Shown: piece after piece, positions 58,897 through 64,000 of the stretch
Layout of the letters: every line of letters starts with the position of its first letter
How positions within the stretch are numbered: the first letter of the stretch is position 1
Assembly: GCF_004353505.1 (NCBI RefSeq)
Contig: NZ_SMNQ01000004.1
Span: forward strand, 310,001-374,000
Reading direction: 5' to 3'
Length of the DNA: 64,000 bases
Source: Streptomyces sp. WAC05374
GTDB lineage: Bacteria; Actinomycetota; Actinomycetes; Streptomycetales; Streptomycetaceae
Translations under genes and position numbers: made by a program
The notes under the pieces: model-generated
The model's database searches: none
Told to the model about the DNA's origin: nothing
Seen by the model: the letters and a program-made list of their open reading frames with translations, nothing else

Positions 58897-60108
58897 ATGA
58901 TGACCGAGCGGACGACCGAACGGGTCCTCCTCGACCCCCGCACCACGGACCACCGGGCGCAGGCGGAGGAGCTGCGGCGGGGCGGGCCGGTGGCTCCGGC
59001 CGAGTGGCCGGGCGGGGTCCACTGCTGGGCGGTCACCGGCCACGCCGAGCTGGAGACCGTGCTGACCGATCCGCGGTTCGCCCGCTCCCCCGCGCACTGG
59101 CGGGCGCTGCGGGACGGTGAGGTGGCGCGGGACTGGCCGATGCTGGCGCACCTGACCCGGCGGTGGATGCTGACCGCCGACGGCGCGGACCACCGGCGGC
59201 TGCGGCGCGCGGTGTCGGCGGCGTTCACCCCGCGCCGCGTCGAGGGGCTCACGCCCGCGATCACCGGGACCGTCGACGCGCTGCTGGCCGGCCTGGAGCC
59301 GGCCCTGGCGGACGGCCGCCCGGCGGACCTCCGCTCGGCGTACGCGCTGCCGCTTCCGCTGCGTACGCTCTGCGCCCTGTTCGGCATCCCGGCCGAGGAG
59401 CAGCCGGACGTCGTGGCGCTGGTCGGCCGGGCGTTCGCGCGCTCGACGCTGAGCGCGGAGGAGTCGGCGCGGCTGACGGGCGACATCAACGCGTACCTGG
59501 CGGACCTGGTCGGGCGCCGGTCGGCGGCACCCGGCGACGACCTCGTCAGCGACCTGCTGCGCGGCGGCCCCGACGGTCTGTCCGAAACCGAACTCCTCGA
59601 CATGCTGTGGCTGTTCCTGGGCGCCGGGTTCGAGACGACGGCCGGGGCGCTGGTGAACACGGCCCACGCCCTGCTCACCCACCCCGGGGAGCTGCGCCGG
59701 GTGCTGAGCGGCGAGGCCGGCTGGGACGCGGTGGTGGAGGAGGGCCTCCGCCACGACTCGAGCGTGTACGCCCTGCCCTTCGCCTTTCCCACCGAGGACG
59801 TGGAGCTGGGCGGCAGGCCGCTGCGCGCGGGGGACGCGCTGCTGCTGTGCTTCGCGGCGGCCAACCGGGACCCGCGTCTCGGCCCGGGCGGGTTCGACAC
59901 CGGCCGGGACGGTGAGCGCGCACGGCACCTGGGCTTCGGGCACGGGCCGCACTTCTGTGTGGGCGCCCCGCTGGCCCGACTGCAACTGCGCGTCGCGCTG
60001 CGGGCGTTGTTCGAGCGGTTCCCGCGCCTGCGTCTCGCGGGGCCGCCCGGTCCGCCGGTGCCGTCGCTCATCGCCAGCACGCCCAGCGCGCTGTACGTGA
60101 CCGGGTAG
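58897..60108 (+). CDS. Cytochrome P450
   Basis: A 403-residue class I bacterial P450, a haem monooxygenase needing a ferredoxin partner (none is adjacent). Motifs are the I-helix oxygen-activation segment [10 protein letters not shown], the K-helix ExxR in VEEGLRHDS, and the haem-binding [18 protein letters not shown] with the cysteine ligand. The start is one of two adjacent ATGs (58897 or 58900) after AGGGGA. The substrate is unknown; it is divergent from the DNA-repair operon. Confidence 0.95.
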   Translation: MMTERTTERVLLDPRTTDHRAQAEELRRGGPVAPAEWPGGVHCWAVTGHAELETVLTDPRFARSPAHWRALRDGEVARDWPMLAHLTRRWMLTADGADHRRLRRAVSAAFTPRRVEGLTPAITGTVDALLAGLEPALADGRPADLRSAYALPLPLRTLCALFGIPAEEQPDVVALVGRAFARSTLSAEESARLTGDINAYLADLVGRRSAAPGDDLVSDLLRGGPDGLSETELLDMLWLFLGAGFETTAGALVNTAHALLTHPGELRRVLSGEAGWDAVVEEGLRHDSSVYALPFAFPTEDVELGGRPLRAGDALLLCFAAANRDPRLGPGGFDTGRDGERARHLGFGHGPHFCVGAPLARLQLRVALRALFERFPRLRLAGPPGPPVPSLIASTPSALYVTG

Positions 60109-60119
60109 CGCGGCGCCGC

Positions 60120-60626
60120 TCAGCGCACGTGCGCGGCGAACGCCTCGTAGGCGCGCTCGTCGAAGAGGACGAACCGGACCTCCTCCACGGAGGTCTCGGC
60201 CTCCCGTACGGCTCGTACGGCGATCCGGGCGGCGTCGTCGACCGGCCAGCGGTAGACGCCGGTCGAGATGGCGGGGAACGCGACCGTGCGGGCGCCGAGT
60301 TCGTCGGCGACGCGGAGGGCTGCGCGGTGGCAGGAGGCGAGGAGCGCGGAGCGGTCCTCGTCCGGGGAGTGGACGGGCCCGACGGTGTGGATCACCCAGC
60401 GGGCGTCGAGGCGGCCGGCGGTGGTGGCGACGGCCTGACCGGTGGGCAGACCGCGGCCGTAGTGGGATGCGCGCAGGGCGCGGCACGCGGCGAGGATGTC
60501 GGGGCCGCCCTTGCGGTGGATGGCGCCGTCGACGCCTCCGCCGCCCAGCAGCGAGGAGTTGGCGGCGTTGACGATGGCGTCGGCGTGCTGCTCGGTGATG
60601 TCGCCGCGTACGAGGGTGATGTTCAC
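60120..60626 (-). CDS. Macrodomain protein (O-acetyl-ADP-ribose deacetylase type)
   Basis: A 168-residue single macrodomain. It binds ADP-ribose and, in MacroD/YmdB-type members, hydrolyses O-acetyl-ADP-ribose or removes ADP-ribose from acidic residues. Signatures are [23 protein letters not shown] (first part shown as [19 protein letters not shown]), [14 protein letters not shown] and [12 protein letters not shown]. The GTG start overlaps the FAD oxidoreductase stop as GTGA, so translation is coupled. It could act on the product of the sirtuin at 52734-53450. Confidence 0.94.
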   Translation of the reverse strand: MNITLVRGDITEQHADAIVNAANSSLLGGGGVDGAIHRKGGPDILAACRALRASHYGRGLPTGQAVATTAGRLDARWVIHTVGPVHSPDEDRSALLASCHRAALRVADELGARTVAFPAISTGVYRWPVDDAARIAVRAVREAETSVEEVRFVLFDERAYEAFAAHVR

Positions 60627-62044
60627 CGTCGGGCCTTTCGCAGGTGGCGCCAGACCGCCTTGGCCGCGTTGTGCCCGGACATGCCGTGCACGCCGGGGCC
60701 GGGCGGGGTCGCGGAGGAGCAGAGGAAGACGGCCGGGTGGGGGGTGTGGTACGGGAAGAGGGAGATCCGGGGGCGCAGCAGGAGCTGGAGGCCGCTCGCG
60801 GCGCCGCAGGCGATGTCGCCGCCGACGTAGTTGGCGTTGCGCGCGGCGAGTTGGGGCGGGCCGGCGGTGGCGCGGGCGAGGATCAGGTCGCGGAAGCCGG
60901 GGGCGAACCGCTCGATCTGCCGCTCGATCGCCTCGGTGAGGTCGCCCTCCCAGGCGTGCGGGACGTGGCCGTAGGCCCAGAAGACGTGCTTGCCCCCGGG
61001 GGCCCGGGAGGGGTCGACGAGGCTGGGCTGAGCGGTGATCAGGAACGGTGTGCGCGGCGGCGTGCCGACGGAGACCTGGTGCAGGGCGGCACCGATCTCG
61101 CGGCTGCCGGGGCCGATCTGCACGGTGCCGGCGCGGCGGGGTTCGGCGGCGGTCCAGGGCACGGGGCCGTCCAGCGCGTAGTCGATCTTGTAGACCGAGG
61201 CGCCGTAGCGGTACCGGTCGTAGAACCGGCCGAAACCGGCGATGCGGGCCAGTGCGGTCGGCGAGGTGTCGAAGACGTAGGCGCGGGCGGGTGGCAGGTC
61301 GTCCAGGCGCTTGACCTCGTAGGAGGTGTGGATGGTGCCGCCGAGGTCCTTCACGTACGCGGCGAGGGCGTCGGAGATCGCCTGGGAGCCGCCGCGCGGG
61401 AGCGGCCAGCCGCCCGTGTGCGCGGCGAGCGCGAAGACGAGCCCGATGGCGCCGGTGGCGAGTCCGCCGAGCGGGGCGATGACGTGGGCGACGAGCCCGG
61501 CGAACAGCGCGCGGGCCCGGTCGTCGCGGAACCGGCGCATCAGCCAGGTGGAGGGCGGCAGGCCGTCGACGCCGAAGCGGGCGAGGGTGACCGGGTCCCG
61601 TGGAAGCGCGGTCAGGGGCAGGGACATGAAGTCGCGGACGAGGGTGTCCCAGGTGCCGAGGTAGGGCGCGACGAGGCGGCGGTACGCGCCGGCGTCCCGG
61701 GGCCCGAAGGAGGCCGCCGTCTCGGAGACGGACCGGGACAGCACGGCGGCCGTGCCGTCGTCGAAGGGGTGCGCCATCGGCAGCTCGGCGTGCAGCCACT
61801 CGAGGCCGTACCGGTCGAGCGGCATGTCCTTGAAGGCGGGCGAGCCGACGCCCAGCGGGTGCACGGCGGAGCACGGGTCGTGCCGGAAGCCGGGCAGCGT
61901 CAGCTCCTCGGTCCTGGCCCCGCCGCCGACCGTGTCGAGGGCCTCGAACACGGCGACGGAGAACCCCCGGCGCGCCAGCTCGGCGGCAGCGGTCAGTCCG
62001 TTGGGCCCCGCCCCCACGACGACGGCATCCAGCATCGACGGCAC
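60623..62044 (-). CDS. FAD-dependent oxidoreductase, phytoene desaturase-like
   Basis: A 473-residue flavoprotein of the CrtI/amine oxidase-like group. The dinucleotide motif is [20 protein letters not shown], then [17 protein letters not shown]; a C-terminal FAD segment is [20 protein letters not shown]. Its closest type is a widespread NAD(P)/FAD-dependent oxidoreductase of unknown substrate; no other carotenoid gene is nearby. A GTG at 62044 with AAGGAG is the likely start; an ATG at 62035 is possible. It overlaps the macrodomain gene and lies 66 bases after the inositol-monophosphatase gene. Confidence 0.88.
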   Translation of the reverse strand: MPSMLDAVVVGAGPNGLTAAAELARRGFSVAVFEALDTVGGGARTEELTLPGFRHDPCSAVHPLGVGSPAFKDMPLDRYGLEWLHAELPMAHPFDDGTAAVLSRSVSETAASFGPRDAGAYRRLVAPYLGTWDTLVRDFMSLPLTALPRDPVTLARFGVDGLPPSTWLMRRFRDDRARALFAGLVAHVIAPLGGLATGAIGLVFALAAHTGGWPLPRGGSQAISDALAAYVKDLGGTIHTSYEVKRLDDLPPARAYVFDTSPTALARIAGFGRFYDRYRYGASVYKIDYALDGPVPWTAAEPRRAGTVQIGPGSREIGAALHQVSVGTPPRTPFLITAQPSLVDPSRAPGGKHVFWAYGHVPHAWEGDLTEAIERQIERFAPGFRDLILARATAGPPQLAARNANYVGGDIACGAASGLQLLLRPRISLFPYHTPHPAVFLCSSATPPGPGVHGMSGHNAAKAVWRHLRKARR

Positions 62045-62110
62045 CTTGGGACTCCTTCGTCAGCCGATCGCCACGTCGTCTCAGGATATTGGGCCGGTGG
62101 GCGCCTGTGC

Positions 62111-62956
62111 CTACCGGGCGGCCAGCAGCGTCCGTATCCGGTCGGCGGTGGCCCGGTCGCGGGCGGCGGTGAACGGCAGCGCGTTGGCACCCGTGACGCG
62201 GAACGGGGCGCCCGTCAGGGTGGCGTGGGCGCCGCCCGCCTCCTCGACCAGGAGCAGGCCCGCCGCGTGGTCCCAGGCGTACTCCCACGAGAACGCGACG
62301 GCGTCCAGCTCGCCCCGGGCGACCGCCAGGTACTCCAGCCCGGCCGATCCGCACGGGCGGGCGTGGACGCCCTCGGTGTCCAGGCCCAGGAGCGCGGCCT
62401 TCTGGTCGGCGGTGGTGTAGTCGGGGTGGGACGTGGCGACCCGGAGCGCCGCGCCGGGCTCGGGCGACCCGGACCGTATCGACGCGCCGTTGAGCCGCGC
62501 GCCGCGCCCGCGCACCGCCACGGCCATCTCCTCGCGCGCCGGGGCGTACGTCCACGACGCCAGCAGTTCGCCGCGCACCGCCAGCGCGACGAGCGTGCAG
62601 AACCCGGGGTCGCCGTGCGCGAAGTGCCAGGTGCCGTCGACCGGGTCGACGATCCACACCGGCGCGTCGCCCTTCAGCGCCTCGTACACCTCCGGGTCGG
62701 CGTGGACGGACTCCTCGCCGACCACCACGGAGCCGGGCAGCAGCGCGGTGAGCGAGGCGGTCAGGTGCGCCTCGGCGGCCCGGTCGGCGACCGTCACGAG
62801 GTCGTGCGGGCCGCTCTTCTCGACGATCTCGTGCGTGGCGAGCTGCCGCCAGCGCGGCACGATCTCGGCGGCGGCCGCCTTGCGCACCGCCTCCTCGACC
62901 GCGGCGGACGCCGCATCGGACTGGGACCCGGAACCGTCGAGAAGTTCATCGATCAT
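62111..62956 (-). CDS. Inositol monophosphatase family protein
   Basis: A 281-residue Mg-dependent phosphatase of the IMPase/FIG superfamily. The metal-binding signatures are VVVGEES, WIVDPVDGTWHFAHGDP (DPxDGT) and the C-terminal AWDHAAGLLLVEEAGG. Substrates in this family include inositol-1-phosphate, fructose bisphosphate and PAP; the sequence does not choose. The ATG at 62956 is weakly supported by its ribosome site. It probably heads a unit with the FAD oxidoreductase and macrodomain genes. Confidence 0.9.
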   Translation of the reverse strand: MIDELLDGSGSQSDAASAAVEEAVRKAAAAEIVPRWRQLATHEIVEKSGPHDLVTVADRAAEAHLTASLTALLPGSVVVGEESVHADPEVYEALKGDAPVWIVDPVDGTWHFAHGDPGFCTLVALAVRGELLASWTYAPAREEMAVAVRGRGARLNGASIRSGSPEPGAALRVATSHPDYTTADQKAALLGLDTEGVHARPCGSAGLEYLAVARGELDAVAFSWEYAWDHAAGLLLVEEAGGAHATLTGAPFRVTGANALPFTAARDRATADRIRTLLAAR

Positions 62957-63014
62957 GCGTCCAGCTAAGCACGGCCCACTGACATCGCGGAAAGGGACCG
63001 GGGAACCGGGGAGG

Positions 63015-64000
63015 TCACCGGCCGACCGCGTACCCCTGCATGCCGCGCGGGTTGGCCGCCGCCGAGAGGATGCCGGTGCGCGGGTCCCTGGCGACGGCGC
63101 ACAGCCGTCCTTCGGTCCACGGGCCGCCGACCGTGACGTCGTGGCCCCGGCGGCGCAGCTCCTCGACGACGGCCGGGTCCATGCGGGACTCGACGGTGAG
63201 CCCGCCGGGCCGCATGCCGCGCGGGTGGAAGGAGCCGGGGAAGCTTTCGTTGTGCCAGTTGGGCGCGTCGATCGCGGCCTGGAGGTCCAGTCCGCCGTGG
63301 GTGAGCGCGAGGAAGAAGTGGAGCTGCCACTGGTCCTGCTGGTCACCGCCCGGTGTGCCGAACGCCATGACCGGCACCCCGTCGCGCAGCGCCAGGGTCG
63401 GGGTGAGCGTGGTGCGCGGACGGCGGCCGGGCGTCAGGGAGTTGGGCAGGCCCGGGTCCAGCCAGGCCATCTGGAGCCGGGTGCCGAGCGGGAAGCCGAG
63501 TTCGGGCACCACGGGGTTGGACTGGAGCCAGCCGCCGCTGGGCGTGGCCGCGACCATGTTGCCCCACCGGTCGACGACGTCCACGTGGCAGGTGTCGCCC
63601 CGGGTGGTGCCGTCGCGGCCGACGGCGGGCCCGCCGGTGCCCGGGACGTCACCGGCGACGGTCGGCTCACCGGCCCCGGCGGCGACCGCGACGGCCGGGG
63701 CGCCGGGGCCCGGCCGCCCGGCGGCGACGGCGGCGGCGTGGGCGCTCAGGCGCGGCGTACGGCCGTCGGGGCTGCCGGGGCGCAGCTCGTGGGAGGCCCG
63801 GTCGCCGACGAGGGCGCGGCGCCCGGCGTTGTACGCGGCCGACAGCAGCGTGTCGAGCGGGACGTCGGCGGCGTCGCCGTACCACGCCTCGCGGTCGGCC
63901 ATGGCGAGCTTGCAGCCCTCGACGAGCACGTGCACGTAGTCGGCGGAGCCGTACGGGGGCAGGCGGGCCGGCAGGAGGGCCAGTTGCTGGAGGAACACGG
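63015..64000 (-). CDS. Gamma-glutamyltransferase family protein (partial, N-terminus beyond window)
   Basis: The C-terminal part (about 327 residues) of a gamma-glutamyltransferase/cephalosporin acylase-type Ntn hydrolase; it runs off the window at its 5' end. The autocleavage threonine is in RGDTCHVDVVDRWGNMVAAT, followed by PSGGWLQSNPVVPELGFPLG and a C-terminal TLTPTLALRDGVPVMAFGTPGGDQQDQWQ (conserved GTPGGDQQ part). Before the threonine there is an Ala/Gly/Pro-rich linker of about 50 residues (AAVAAGRPGPGAPAVAVAAG), longer than usual. Substrate unknown: glutathione-like or other gamma-glutamyl amides. Confidence 0.88.
   Translation of the reverse strand, partial: VFLQQLALLPARLPPYGSADYVHVLVEGCKLAMADREAWYGDAADVPLDTLLSAAYNAGRRALVGDRASHELRPGSPDGRTPRLSAHAAAVAAGRPGPGAPAVAVAAGAGEPTVAGDVPGTGGPAVGRDGTTRGDTCHVDVVDRWGNMVAATPSGGWLQSNPVVPELGFPLGTRLQMAWLDPGLPNSLTPGRRPRTTLTPTLALRDGVPVMAFGTPGGDQQDQWQLHFFLALTHGGLDLQAAIDAPNWHNESFPGSFHPRGMRPGGLTVESRMDPAVVEELRRRGHDVTVGGPWTEGRLCAVARDPRTGILSAAANPRGMQGYAVGR

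Overview
The window is a stretch of a high-GC actinomycete chromosome, almost certainly Streptomyces or a close relative. The signs are very strong G/C preference at third codon positions, many GTG starts, frequent ATGA/GTGA overlaps, a gvpJ-L-S-K gas-vesicle block, a ccr-meaA ethylmalonyl-CoA operon, a SpoIIE-type phosphatase with a C-terminal ATPase, and several leaderless-looking genes. No prophage, insertion sequence, rRNA, canonical tRNA or CRISPR array was seen.

Layout. 1-2044: the end of a gas-vesicle operon (gvpJ, gvpL, gvpS, gvpK), then a CsbD-like stress gene with a SigB-like promoter. 2395-7272: an acetyltransferase, a small secreted protein, then an MFS transporter, a GntR regulator and adenosine deaminase. 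These last three share copies of one operator. 7531-13976: an AI-2E-type membrane protein and a four-gene operon of peptide hydrolases (dppA, M20, S9, LD-carboxypeptidase). 14138-24583: a 2-oxoglutarate oxygenase, a carboxylate-amine ligase, a hemerythrin protein, a methyltransferase, a SpoIIE phosphatase, an MFS transporter with three extra C-terminal domains, and an SRPBCC protein. 24682-29207: a radical SAM gene behind a LexA-like box, a secreted tripeptidyl aminopeptidase-like hydrolase, a RidA/GNAT pair behind a DNA-damage-type promoter, and a HEAT-repeat protein. 29537-40450: a duplicated 3-hydroxyacyl-CoA dehydrogenase, a TetR regulator, the ethylmalonyl-CoA operon (ccr, ecm, mcl, mch, mcd), then phosphatidylserine decarboxylase and CDP-diacylglycerol-serine O-phosphatidyltransferase. 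41129-47305: a complete branched-chain amino-acid-type ABC importer, divergent from a PucR regulator. 47436-53450: glycerate kinase, a Ro60/Rsr protein with two RNA genes upstream, then an ADP-ribosylglycohydrolase, a Nudix hydrolase and a sirtuin. 53598-64000: an XRE regulator, a secreted von Willebrand factor A protein, alkylation repair (alkA, ogt), a cytochrome P450, a macrodomain protein translationally coupled to an FAD oxidoreductase, an inositol-monophosphatase-like enzyme and a gamma-glutamyltransferase cut by the window edge.

The most notable system is the Ro60 RNP locus. On the minus strand, between the rsr start (50285) and the divergent gene at 50799, two tandem segments each carry a tRNA-like T arm, a closed 7-bp acceptor-like hairpin and a D arm, in that permuted order. 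The 5' and 3' flanks of each pair to form a terminal stem. This is the architecture of YrlA-type bacterial Y RNAs, so the locus probably encodes a Ro60 protein with two tRNA-mimicking partner RNAs.

The second clear regulatory picture is a GntR regulon. A CTTGTC-A-GACAAG element sits near the predicted start site of the MFS gene, a shortened version overlaps the likely -10 of gntR, and a 12-base match lies in the first codons of adenosine deaminase. All assignments were made by reading sequence and remembered family motifs; no database search or folding program was run.
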